From Caballeronia sordidicola (GTDB taxonomy: Bacteria > Pseudomonadota > Gammaproteobacteria > Burkholderiales > Burkholderiaceae): DNA of 64,000 nt. The DNA is taken from NCBI RefSeq assembly GCF_000729995.1, contig NZ_JNFG01000199.1:1-64000 (forward strand). The letters run 5' to 3'. Position numbers and translations under genes: made by a program. Positions 1 to 8,305 of this stretch are shown here, piece after piece. The notes below the pieces were generated by a model, which worked only from the letters and a program-made list of their open reading frames with translations, was not told the DNA's origin and did no database searches. How positions within the stretch are numbered: the first letter of the stretch is position 1; each line of letters begins with the position of its first letter.

Positions 1-1
1 C

Positions 2-106
2 GAAGCGGCACAAGAAAAACGGCCCAGGGTGGCCGCGAGCCGCATAGAAAATCTCTTGCCTGAGTCTGAGCACGGTCAGGCGACGCAGCGCCTTTGACCG
101 GTGTTG
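2..106 (+). CDS. possible 3' end of a gene entering from the left edge
   Basis: An open frame enters from the window edge and ends at a TGA at 104-106. It reads as a charged tail (EAAQEKRPRVAASRIENLLP and onwards). No domain is visible, and the call rests only on the absence of stops over about 34 codons, so it could be chance. It lies just before the decayed hydrolase fragment on the same strand. Confidence 0.25.
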
Positions 107-176
107 AGGGCAACCTGCTCTTATCCAGGTGACTGTTGCTTTTTCGCGCGTTGCGCGACAAGCGACGGGAATTTCC

Positions 177-655
177 GTCAAACGCTATCTGATCGTTGGG
201 CCGGCGGCGGTGGCCTGTACCGTCGGACTCGGCTTGATCTTTGCGGCGGACGCTTTGCGGCGGACGCCGACGGAACAAGCATCAATGCGAGACGAGAATC
301 CACGCAGATGCAAGCGCTCGCAAGCACAGCGGCGACGGTTGCCGTTCAGCCGACGTTGCTTGGGCGTCGTCGAGCGAGAGGGCCAGTGCAATCGCCGTGT
401 GGCGTCCCGACGAGCACGTGGCGCTTCTGCCGCAACTGTCGAGTGCAACACTAACGCGCTGCGGCAGCCAGCCGTCGGACTAACGGCGTCACCGCATTGC
501 ATCAACTCCAAGTCGTCTATGGCAAGCCGATCTGAATTACCGAATTTGGTGCGCGGCCCGACCTCAGCGAAAATCACTCGACCGACTATCTGACTGGCGA
601 ACAAGCGCTCGCTGGTTGTGTTGCGAACGCCAAAAGGGGATATGTGATCGGTCAC
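177..655 (+). pseudogene. decayed fragment of a secreted glycoside hydrolase (paralogue of the gene at 6732-7937)
   Basis: Two pieces of a gene related to the intact hydrolase at 6732-7937 survive here in different frames. Around 175-260 a signal-anchor-like stretch (VKRYLIVGPAAVACTVG) matches the start of that protein (LKRYLMAATAAAAAACLG). Around 509-655 the sequence VYGKPI-stop-ITEFGARPDL matches its nucleophile region, VYRKPIWITEFGARPDL. The stop is a TGA at 533-535 where the intact gene has TGG for tryptophan. The match continues through LTGEQALAGCVANA. The middle of the protein, including the acid/base Glu region, is missing. This is therefore an internally deleted, frameshifted and nonsense-mutated copy. 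It lies on the opposite strand to the intact paralogue, which suggests inversion or an independent transposed duplicate. Confidence 0.75.
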
Positions 656-667
656 ATATCCCCTTTT
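632..667. terminator. perfect 16-bp hairpin, probable bidirectional terminator
   Basis: A perfect inverted repeat (arms 632-647 and 652-667, loop TCGG at 648-651) has an A-run on the left arm and a T-run on the right arm. Both strands therefore read as a stem followed by U residues. It lies between the decayed hydrolase on the plus strand and the convergent polymerase gene on the minus strand (stop at 832), which is where a shared terminator would be expected. The stem also overlaps the last recognisable codons of the pseudogene. Confidence 0.6.
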
Positions 668-831
668 CGTAATCGACGTTCACAACCCTGAAGTTACCGG
701 GCCGCTTACCATTCTAAGCATTCGATACCCTGCTCGACGCGCGCAACTGGGCCGCAGAACCGCGTAAATCCCAGGTATCGGCGACAGGGACCTTCAAAAC
801 TCCCGGCGTCGCCGCTAGCGTAATCGACCTC

Positions 832-2148
832 TCATCGTGATACACGTCTCGCCGAGCGTGAACGCAATGGCGCCCACTCGGGTTGCTGCACCGCTCGGCG
901 CATTTGATACAAACGGCTGTAAGCGATCGCAACAAAGGTCCACGGCGCCAGATACGAGAACTCAGGAACAGAGATCATCGTCATCACCCAAATAGCGACG
1001 CAGCATTGGCGCAACGCTATGCCCTGAGGTTCCCAGTCGAGCTTGAACGCGGGATACAACATGATGACCGTGAAGATCAGAGTCCCGACTACGCCCGTGT
1101 TGACGAGCAATGTTGAGAATAGGTCGGTTGACCGGATGTAACCGAAACCCACCCCGAAAAGTTGGTTGGCGAGGGAACCGTCCTGCCACATTTCGAAAGA
1201 GGACCAGAATAGGCCAGAGCGTTCGACGCCCGACTCGCCGCGGCCATCCAGTTTGTCCAGAATCACCACCTGGTAGAAATCCGCAATAGCGTGGCGCGCG
1301 ACGTAACTCACTACCAGCAACGCCACGAACCCAAGCACCAGACGCAACGGCTTGATTTCAAGCTTTCTCATACGAATAGCGAGGTAGCAAAGATAACCGA
1401 TAAGCGCGGATGTCGACGTTGTCAGGATAAGCGATGCCCCGATGATCCACAGCGGCCACCGGCTTTTCGTCCTGCTGCTGAAATAGATCCAGAAAGGTAA
1501 CATCGTCAAGGAATACATCGACGGCTCGCCAGTCAGGCTCTTCAGCCTCGCCATGGTGTAACCGCCAATGTCCGTTATCTGGAATGCGCTGCCGCCCACT
1601 GTACCGTCGGGCCTGACCATGCCGAACGTGTCGCCGAAAGTGCGGTTGGAGACGAAATCACCTGATTGGCCGGTCACGGCGAAATACGCGACCTCATACA
1701 TGCCATACAGTGCATAGAACGTACCCGCGGCAAGTAGCCATCGATCCCAGCTTGGCTTGTAGAAGACGTAGATGTACGCGCCATAGAGCACAACAGCGGC
1801 CAGGTAAATCGACTGGGTAAACATGCTGATGCGCATGACGAAGGTGCCGGTATCGGTGCCATCGACCAGCTCGACCTTTGCCAGATCCGGCTCCGTTGCC
1901 ACCGTGACATCCGCCAGTTGCGCGAGCAAGAACAGCATTATCCAAACCAGAATGGCAGCGAACAGGAAGCTGGAGTAGCGGCCCCGTCCGGCTCCGCCAT
2001 ATAGCAAGACCAGCGGCAGGGAGAGGAAGCACAGCAAATACCCCGGCGTCGTTCCCTGGATCGAGGGTACAACGAGGACCGACGTAACGGGCATGACAAG
2101 AGCCCACAGAAAGTAATATTTGTCGACAAGCGAAGATCTGTTATTCAT
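832..2148 (-). CDS. Wzy/O-antigen polymerase-like integral membrane protein
   Basis: This 438-residue protein is very hydrophobic, with roughly ten to twelve predicted membrane segments. A long hydrophilic loop in the middle (about residues 155-200, FGDTFGMVRPDGTVGGSAF region) and a conserved-looking stretch LTGEPSMYSLTMLPFW follow the usual pattern of Wzy polymerases and O-antigen ligase-type proteins. Such enzymes join lipid-linked repeat units on the periplasmic face of the inner membrane. The gene is alone on its strand, with about 1.3 kb of decayed DNA upstream. It is a second polymerase in the window besides bceI at 27315-28844, with no close resemblance to it by eye. Family membership is inferred from topology and context, because these proteins share little sequence. 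Confidence 0.7.
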   Translation of the reverse strand: MNNRSSLVDKYYFLWALVMPVTSVLVVPSIQGTTPGYLLCFLSLPLVLLYGGAGRGRYSSFLFAAILVWIMLFLLAQLADVTVATEPDLAKVELVDGTDTGTFVMRISMFTQSIYLAAVVLYGAYIYVFYKPSWDRWLLAAGTFYALYGMYEVAYFAVTGQSGDFVSNRTFGDTFGMVRPDGTVGGSAFQITDIGGYTMARLKSLTGEPSMYSLTMLPFWIYFSSRTKSRWPLWIIGASLILTTSTSALIGYLCYLAIRMRKLEIKPLRLVLGFVALLVVSYVARHAIADFYQVVILDKLDGRGESGVERSGLFWSSFEMWQDGSLANQLFGVGFGYIRSTDLFSTLLVNTGVVGTLIFTVIMLYPAFKLDWEPQGIALRQCCVAIWVMTMISVPEFSYLAPWTFVAIAYSRLYQMRRAVQQPEWAPLRSRSARRVSR

Positions 2149-3186
2149 GGTCGCGGAGTCGGTGCGTACAGCAGGCCTGGGGCCGAGATTAAGAGTAGCG
2201 AAGCATGATGAGCGCGTCTGCGATGAAACTTTGCTCCAGCCGGCTGAGCTAATGGCTTAGCCCCAATGGTCCGATCTTCGACGCACGGAGTATGTGCGCC
2301 CGAGTACGATGCACATTGATTCGGCGAGGAGCGACTGGGAAGCGGAAACCCTATTTGCGTCTGCGTCGATGTAAGCAAGTTACAGCAAGCCGGATTCGGG
2401 GATGAAGAAGAGCTTGGTGGCATCTGACTGCAGGCGGGTGTTGCTGATTGCCATTTCGTTTTTCCGCCGCCAGACGACTTTTGTCGCCGACGTCGCCTGC
2501 CGCCCGTTGAACTCACGTAAACATACGATGAAATCGTCGTCTGGTAGGTGCGCTGGCGCACCGTTCAAAGCGATCAGCCTAGACAACGATACAAATGTTC
2601 CGATCGGACAGACGCTGCGATGATCGCGCCGTGCGTCAGCTGTCGGGAAAGCTTGGGTGCTGGCGCTTGATCGGCCACTGGATAACTTGGGTTTGTAATG
2701 CGCCTGGCTATACGACTGAGCCAGGAGGCGCCGGGACCTCAGGTTCGCCATGCGGCACTTGCGCAATCGCGAAGGGACGATAGTAGGTGGGAAGCGGTTG
2801 GGAGAATGCGAACGCGAGCCTGACCGGTGCGTCCGCTAAACGGGCCGACGGCCAAAAGCTGCCTTTATTGCACAGGATGAATCGACGCGGCGCAGGGGTT
2901 TCGACGCCACGGGGGCGAAGTCCGGCCAACAAACGTTTGATTACGAGGTAAATGCAATGTGGCCAAGACACGACAAAACTGGGCTTAGCAGCAGAACCCA
3001 TCGCGATCTTGAGCCGATGTCGTGCGAGCGCAACCCGCGGCACATCATTGAGTGCGTCTTACATTAACGACGTCGTTTGAACTGTAGGGTTATCAGTTCA
3101 TTAGTACCGGGCCTGATGAGTGTCGTAGCAAGGCCTGTCCCGCGTCCCGGTAAGGGTCGCGGGCAGCCTCAATACGAATCAAGCTT
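2149..3186. other. gene-free stretch with decayed repeat
   Basis: No convincing gene is seen. The stretch contains copy 1 of a dispersed repeat (2389-2625) and one CAAACGTTTG palindrome at 2930-2939. The remainder looks like non-coding or heavily decayed sequence between the polymerase gene and a hydrolase remnant. Confidence 0.5.
2389..2625 (-). repeat. dispersed decayed repeat, copy 1 (copy 2 at 9611-9903)
   Basis: About 240 bp here resemble 9611-9903, with shared blocks such as gccggattcggggatgaaga, gttgccatttcgttttt-like and aactcacgtaaacatacga. On the minus strand copy 1 keeps an open tail (HLPDDDFIVCLREFNG, then WRRKNEMAISN, ending FFIPESGLL and a stop). Copy 2 has a stop and shifts in the same reading (HLPNDDLVVCLREF, FFIPESG). 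This looks like two remnants of the 3' end of one ancestral gene. I do not recognise the family. Copy 2 runs directly into an ISL3-type transposase remnant, so the repeat may have moved with an insertion element. Confidence 0.6.
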
Positions 3187-3356
3187 GATGCATCTCCTCA
3201 ATGGATTTTTTGCGCGCCGACTTCGGTAAGCAGGATCGCTAGGTAGCAGCTCGACTTGAGCTGCGCGAGCACGTTGTAGCAACCTGATCCGCCGCAAGCA
3301 TCTTCGATGTCGCCATCAACCGAATACCAATTCCATTGAGTAATGTCGGGCGTGAT
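3187..3356 (-). pseudogene. fragment of a glycoside hydrolase gene (paralogue of 3464-4930)
   Basis: Read on the minus strand, this segment encodes DITQWNWYSVDGDIEDA, then YNVLAQLK and LLTEVGAQ. It aligns with DLTNFHWYQDDGDIENA, TNVLQYLK and MMTEIGVQ of the intact hydrolase at 3464-4930, including the nucleophile Glu in T-E-V/I-G. A stop follows soon after. Nothing recognisable of the N-terminal two thirds remains. The fragment lies immediately downstream of the intact gene on the same strand. It is best read as the leftover of a tandem duplicate in a hydrolase array. Confidence 0.75.
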
Positions 3357-3463
3357 CCTGCACGCCCTAGCCTGGACCTGGGATTGCCGTTGCGCTGTCA
3401 GACGTCAACTTCCGTCATCGAGCGCATCGGCGTTTTCCATTTGCGGTTAGGTCAGGGACTTGC

Positions 3464-4930
3464 TTATTGCCCACCCGTCGCAGCGATCACCGACTTCATC
3501 GCAGCCGCCCGTCCAGCGTTCTGCACACCTTGCGAGGAGTACAGGCCCATGTAGAAGCCGTTCAAGTTCTGGAAGTTGTACAGCTCGTACCAGTTGAATC
3601 CGACGATTCCATATTTCGCGGCGTTGGCTGCATAGAACGAGGTCTCAGTTGAGACGTACGAGTCGATCGCTGACTCGCTTTCGCTTATCTGAACCCCGAT
3701 TTCCGTCATCATGATCGGCTTGGCATAAGCGGTCTTCAGGTACTGGAGCACGTTGGTGTTGGTGTTGCCCGCGTTCTCGATATCGCCGTCATCCTGATAC
3801 CAGTGGAAATTCGTCAGGTCCCATCGAGCGGTCGGGTGCCCACTTGAGCCATCGGGGGCAGTGCCGTTCCACAGGCCGTCCAGAATGCCGTAATGCAGCC
3901 AGCCAACGGAAGGACTCGCAATCAACGTCTTCTTGGTTGTATCGACGCTACGGAAGCCGTCGATGAAGCCGCGCACCGCACCACGGAAAGCAGGCCATGC
4001 GCTGTTGCTCGAAGCCATGTCTGTGATGTTCTGCCCGTTGTTGGCCGGTCCGTTGGGGAAATACTGCACCTCTGGCTCGTTCATCAATTCGATGACCGGT
4101 ATTTTGCCGGCGAACTGCTGAGCGTTCGTCACGCCATAGGCGTAGTAGGTGCTATACGCCGTTGCTTCGGACGTAGATGCATTAGGGTATTGGTTGAAGA
4201 CCGGCTGAATCACAACCGGCGCAAACTGAGGAATCAGGTTCGCAAGCGTCGTCATCTGCGCCATGCTGCCGGCGTCCTGGCGGATCGATTGGATACCCAG
4301 CGCCTGCATGTCCTTGACCTGCTGCGGGATGTTCGACGTGTACGGGCCGCCGTCGTTGTAGTGACCGTTGACACCGTAGAACTGAACCGTCGTGGTCGGC
4401 GTGACTACGGGCGGCGTAGTCACAGGCGGGGTTGTGACGGGCGGCACTTTCACAGGCGGCGTCGTCACTACGGGCGGTATGACGACTGGCGGTGTCACTA
4501 CCGGAGGCGTCACCGCGATGCGCGGGTCGGACGCTGCCACCCAGTTATGGTTCTGCCACTTCCACCATGCGTTATAAGCGTTCTCTTGATAGATCACTCC
4601 GGAGTACCAGAGCAGCAGGGTGACATCGCTCGAAACAGTTTGGACGCCCGCGCGATAGATCACGCCATTCTTCACCGTCCAAACCGCACCCGATGCATCG
4701 TTGATCGACGTAGCAGGGGGAATGGCCGTACCGCTGATCGACGCCGGATGTTTTTGAGCGTCAACCACAGAGGCGTCAACGGAGGCAGCGTCACTGGCGG
4801 TGGGATTACTGCCACCACCACCACATGCGGCCAATGTGAGGCCAAGCGCGGCTGCGATGGCAAATTTATTGGGTACTGCTGCGAAGGAAAATTTATTGCG
4901 CATTAACATGGCGAGTTTCTCCATCGTCAA
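3464..4930 (-). CDS. secreted lipoprotein glycoside hydrolase, clan A (PslG/GH39-like)
   Basis: The 488-residue product starts with a signal peptide ending in a lipobox (LTLAACGGGG), so it is probably an outer-membrane lipoprotein. A short domain containing IYRAGVQTVSSDVTLLLWY and WWKWQNHNWV follows. Then comes a Pro/Val/Thr linker of repeated PPVVTPPV-type units, and a TIM-barrel hydrolase domain beginning at FYGVNGHYND. Candidate catalytic residues are Glu285 in ELMNEPE (acid/base) and Glu410 in MMTEIGV (nucleophile), the normal spacing for clan A retaining enzymes. Such proteins next to exopolysaccharide genes trim or release polymer, as PslG does in Pseudomonas. The substrate here is not known. 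A 170-bp remnant of a second copy sits just downstream and a second intact paralogue lies at 6732-7937. Confidence 0.8.
   Translation of the reverse strand: MTMEKLAMLMRNKFSFAAVPNKFAIAAALGLTLAACGGGGSNPTASDAASVDASVVDAQKHPASISGTAIPPATSINDASGAVWTVKNGVIYRAGVQTVSSDVTLLLWYSGVIYQENAYNAWWKWQNHNWVAASDPRIAVTPPVVTPPVVIPPVVTTPPVKVPPVTTPPVTTPPVVTPTTTVQFYGVNGHYNDGGPYTSNIPQQVKDMQALGIQSIRQDAGSMAQMTTLANLIPQFAPVVIQPVFNQYPNASTSEATAYSTYYAYGVTNAQQFAGKIPVIELMNEPEVQYFPNGPANNGQNITDMASSNSAWPAFRGAVRGFIDGFRSVDTTKKTLIASPSVGWLHYGILDGLWNGTAPDGSSGHPTARWDLTNFHWYQDDGDIENAGNTNTNVLQYLKTAYAKPIMMTEIGVQISESESAIDSYVSTETSFYAANAAKYGIVGFNWYELYNFQNLNGFYMGLYSSQGVQNAGRAAAMKSVIAATGGQ
4394..4515 (-). repeat. in-gene minisatellite encoding the Pro/Val/Thr linker
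   Basis: Imperfect units of about 12-18 bp (acgggcggcgtagtcac type) repeat through this stretch of the hydrolase gene. They encode alternating PPVVTPPV, PPVVIPPV and PPVKVPPV blocks. All units are multiples of three, so unit gain or loss would change linker length without breaking the frame. Confidence 0.75.
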
Positions 4931-6203
4931 GGGATCTCGACGAAATCGTTAAAAAAAGGGCATGCGAATCAAAAACTTCGCGCCGGACCGCAACGAGCGT
5001 GTCCGTCGGTCAGCAAGAACTTCGGTAAAGCAGCTCTCAGATCCAAATAAATTCGGGGTACTAACTTATAGTGAAACAACTGACCTGGTTGCGAGGTCGT
5101 AACCTTTGCCGGCTTGTGTTACATGCTCAAGTTGTCGCGAACAACTCCGATATCGAAAAGCCCGTGGACTTACAGCCGGGGCTACGAACGGATAACGGCA
5201 TCACGACCGAGCGCACAATAACTTGCCAGCGGATCTCGATTGCCGATGCACGCGGCGTGCGGACACTTGCAGAGTTTCATTGTCGCTAAGCAGTGCAAAC
5301 CTTTCAAAGTGATTCACCGCCGATGACAGATCTTCGACGCCCACCGCAAAACAACCCCACGCGCCGCTTATCGCGATGCAAAAACAGCTTGCGTTGAAAC
5401 AGTCGAAGGCATGGACGGAAAGCCCACGGTCGGTTTGCAAAGCCGAACAGCATTGCAGTCACCGTAAAACAGCAAATTGAGTAGGTTAATCGTAAGTTAT
5501 CCTATTTAATATGAAGAATAAACGTTAGCAACTAAAACGCGCAAAGGAGATCCACGCCGCCATGCTGGGCGCACTCAACTCTTAACTACTTGCTGTTCGG
5601 TGAATCAGAACTGCTGACGAGAGCGATACGATCAAGAGCGTTGCTGCAAATACCTCAATCACTTCAAGACTGAATGTTACATGAATGAAACGTTTTTATG
5701 CAGTAACACATACGTAACATCATGTAACGGTTTGAATTATCCGGTATAAATGACATTCATCTGTAGATATAGCCCCGATAAACGCCGTTTGGACGCAATT
5801 TTGAGGGGTAAACGGAGACGTATGGTGTAGTTCAGACAGATATACCAATTATAATTCTCATTTTTGAATCAATTATTACTTTCGTAGATTATCCGGGAGA
5901 TATCGCTTTACTTTTTAATTTGGCTTGCTTAGGACAACGTCGAAAAGATCTGAAAGTTATGATGATTCAACAGCTTTTAATTAAACGTGGAAGGGCTTCC
6001 CATGACGGCCGGATATCCGTTTGTCCGCCAGCTTTCAGAGCCGCATTGAGATGATCTGCAAAGAGCACCGCCTCTCATGAATATGCAAGATATTTAGTTA
6101 GTCATGCTTAATGGCGTGAAGATTTTCGGGGTGCGGGAATGGGTGCGAACAAGGGGTTGCGGAACGCCCGGAATCAATACGGAATTGGCGTATTGTCCGG
6201 GAG
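4931..6203. other. AT-rich gene-free stretch
   Basis: No gene is supported. From about 5460 to 6000 the DNA is clearly richer in A and T than its surroundings. It looks like a regulatory region or foreign DNA upstream of the minus-strand hydrolase. Phased GTAAC motifs lie at 5703-5728, with an inverted TGTTAC at 5675-5680. Confidence 0.5.
5703..5728 (+). promoter_or_regulatory. three GTAAC motifs in helical phase
   Basis: GTAAC occurs at 5703, 5714 and 5724, that is, every 10-11 bp on one face of the helix. An inverted copy (TGTTAC) lies at 5675-5680 and the sequence GAATGAAACG lies between them. Direct repeats at this spacing are typical sites for OmpR-family regulators. The regulated gene would most likely be the hydrolase whose start is at 4930, but this is inference. 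Confidence 0.35.
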
Positions 6204-6651
6204 TTGGGAGTCGCCGATGACCACACGGAGTTCTTGCGTAGCCGCCTGGCTGCGATGATCGATTTGCGTTACCCGGCAGCCGCACTGGCTGACCGGATGT
6301 CGCTGAAGTCGAATGAAAGCGCCGTTGAACGAACTTCGAGGGGCGTGCTTGCGAGGGCCGTGTTATCGAGGAGGTCGATCTGTTGCGCGACGCGCCTAAG
6401 CTCGCGAGTGCGGGCATCAGCGCTGCCGGGCCGATCGGGCCTGCCCATCCGGCTGATGGTCGGGATGATGTGCCTGAAGCACGCGTAGAACGAAAGTGAC
6501 GACTCGGTTTGCGAGCGCTGGACACAAGATGTGTCCCACACGGACTTCCTTTGGGCGTACTTCCAGTCCTTCTGCGGCGAGGACCACTTCCAGCCGCACC
6601 TCAAGGTTCGCACAACGCGCCGGACTGGGGGCAGTGAAGTTCGCGTATGAA
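6204..6651 (+). pseudogene. IS5-family transposase remnant (N-terminal part)
   Basis: The frame encodes EFLRSRLAAMIDLRYPAAAL, then GLPIRLMVGMMCLKHA, a TAG stop at 6486-6488, then ESDDSVCERWTQDV and YFQSFCGEDHFQPHL. These match the N-terminal region of IS5-group transposases (pattern: L-x-x-MID-x-x-HPL, GRPxLPxRLMxGLxxLKHxxNLSDExVxERW, then YFCGExxFQH). The catalytic DDE region is absent: recognisable sequence ends near 6610 and the frame stops at 6651. The element is therefore dead. No terminal inverted repeats were found by eye. It marks an old insertion between the two hydrolase genes. Confidence 0.75.
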
Positions 6652-6731
6652 TGGCTAATTGCTGCGTTGACTTCAGTGCCATGAAGCGTGGAGCGAGCGA
6701 CTGATTGCTGATTGCCCGCTGCGGGCACGCC

Positions 6732-7937
6732 TCAAGGCATAGGGTTCGCTCGGATAAAATTCTTTACCGCGTCATACCGGGGTTTTTTGGTCACACCGTT
6801 CGACGAAAACAAGCCGTAGTTGCCGTCGCCACCGTAAGCATAATCGTCGTAAAGTTCGTAAATCACGACCCCTTGAATATTATATTTGTCCGCGTTCTCA
6901 ACATAGCCGGCTAGCGCGTTAGGACCGACCAGATAGGCGGCCGCTTCTTCTTCGTTCAAATCAGGCCGGGCGCCGAATTCCGTGATCCAGATCGGCTTGC
7001 GATAAACATCGCGCAGATGTTGCAGTACATCAATGTCCTTCCCGATCGTGAAGTGCTTCGTCACAGACGTAATGTCATGCATATTTGAATACCAGTGCCA
7101 AGCGGTGATGTCCCATTGCGGAATTGGATGACCTCCGCTTCCATCGGGCTGAGTGCCCGCAAACAGCATGTCTGAGAATCCGTAATGCAGCCAGCCGAGA
7201 GCACATAGGACGATCTTGGCGGCCGGGTCCACCCGCTTTATGCCGTCGATCATACCGAGGATAGAGCCGCGCGCTTTCACGAACCTGGCATTGTCATAGT
7301 TAGAAGGTTCGTCTCCCGACGCGCCGTGGAGGATCGCACCGTTCTCGAACTCGTTGCCCACCTCGTAGTACTGGACCAGGCCGGCCAGCGGCTTCGCGAC
7401 ATCCTCGCCAAGCCGTAGGCCCTCCTTATACGCGGCATCTTCGTCCACGTTCTTCTGGACGTCCGGCGTAAGTACGGCGAGCACATTGATGCAATACGGC
7501 TTCGCAAAGCGCGCGAACTTCGCCAGGTCTTCGGCGCCGACCTTGCTGTAAACGTCCTGTGCGTACATCGTCGCGCCGAGGTCGTTTAGCTGCGATACTT
7601 GACGCGCATAGCTTTTGATGGGATCGCCACCCGTCCCATAGGCGCCCAAGCCTTGCTGCAGATGGCCGTTGACACCATAGAAAATCCCGGCGGTGCGACT
7701 ACCGCATTGTATCTGCGGGGGGGAGGGTGGTGCCGGCGGGATATCCGCGAGATGTTGGGCCACCAGGACCGGTCGCGGCGTCGTAACGGCGGGCGCCGGC
7801 ATGACGCTCGGGCGGTCCGCCTGGAGGTGGACAGCTATGTCGTGATCCGAGCCGTCATCGTCGCCTGCAAATATAAGCACACCGAGACACGCTGCTGCCG
7901 CCGCTGCAGTCGCGGCCATCAAGTATCGTTTCAACAT
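6732..7937 (-). CDS. secreted or membrane-anchored glycoside hydrolase, clan A (PslG/GH39-like)
   Basis: From the ATG at 7937 the protein has 401 residues. It has an N-terminal membrane segment or signal anchor (MLKRYLMAATAAAAAACLG), a Pro-rich linker (about residues 45-75), then a TIM-barrel domain starting at FYGVNGHLQQ. Candidate catalytic residues are Glu196 in EVGNEFENG and Glu320 in IWITEFGAR. The start at 7937 is preceded by AGGTGG at a suitable distance and matches where the degraded paralogue at 177 begins. The frame stays open upstream to 8236 with further hydrophobic segments, and an ATG at 8180 would give a longer protein. Its role is probably cleavage of the locally made polysaccharide. 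It is a diverged paralogue of 3464-4930, sharing the core but not the lipobox. Confidence 0.75.
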   Translation of the reverse strand: MLKRYLMAATAAAAAACLGVLIFAGDDDGSDHDIAVHLQADRPSVMPAPAVTTPRPVLVAQHLADIPPAPPSPPQIQCGSRTAGIFYGVNGHLQQGLGAYGTGGDPIKSYARQVSQLNDLGATMYAQDVYSKVGAEDLAKFARFAKPYCINVLAVLTPDVQKNVDEDAAYKEGLRLGEDVAKPLAGLVQYYEVGNEFENGAILHGASGDEPSNYDNARFVKARGSILGMIDGIKRVDPAAKIVLCALGWLHYGFSDMLFAGTQPDGSGGHPIPQWDITAWHWYSNMHDITSVTKHFTIGKDIDVLQHLRDVYRKPIWITEFGARPDLNEEEAAAYLVGPNALAGYVENADKYNIQGVVIYELYDDYAYGGDGNYGLFSSNGVTKKPRYDAVKNFIRANPMP

Positions 7938-8236
7938 ATGCGCTGCCACCTGAGGTTGATAGGCCTTCGTGCAAGCCTGGAAAGTCTTGCAGATGATGTC
8001 CGGTGCCAGCGAATTGAAAATCACCAGCGTCACGATGGTGATGACCGCGAGCGCGGTACCCCACGCAGTGCGGGTATGGCGCGACAGCACCAGCGGACGC
8101 TCCGCGGAGCCCCAGGCCATCGCGACCGCACGCGCCCATTGCAGCACCGCGAGCATGATCGTCGCGGCTGCGAATACCACCCGCCAGACCAGCGCAACCG
8201 TGCTCCAGCCGAGCGCGATGACGAAAAAACAGCGTT
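7938..8236 (-). other. open hydrophobic frame upstream of the hydrolase, possible N-terminal extension or gene remnant
   Basis: The hydrolase frame is open back to a stop at about 8236. It encodes two more hydrophobic stretches (AAATIMLAVLQWARAVAMAW and TAWGTALAVITIVTLVIFNS). There is no upstream start with a clear ribosome site. Either the hydrolase starts at 8180 with three membrane helices, or this is the 3' remnant of a membrane protein gene fused in frame by deletion. A further 69 bp to the next gene hold nothing recognisable. Confidence 0.4.
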
Positions 8237-8305
8237 AAACGCCCGCTCACTGTCTTTCCCTCGTTTTACATCCCCCGCTACAGCAGTCCTTGCGTGCAAG
8301 GCGCG

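Noticed and set aside
3893..4906. Long open frame on the plus strand opposite the hydrolase gene
   Set aside because: Its composition is Arg- and His-rich without domains, which is the usual shadow of a high-GC gene. The minus-strand frame has a signal peptide, lipobox and catalytic motifs.
6094..6525. Minus-strand frames across the 6.1-6.7 kb region as genes
   Set aside because: The plus strand shows clear transposase-type sequence with a stop. The minus-strand frames are Arg/Ser-rich shadows.
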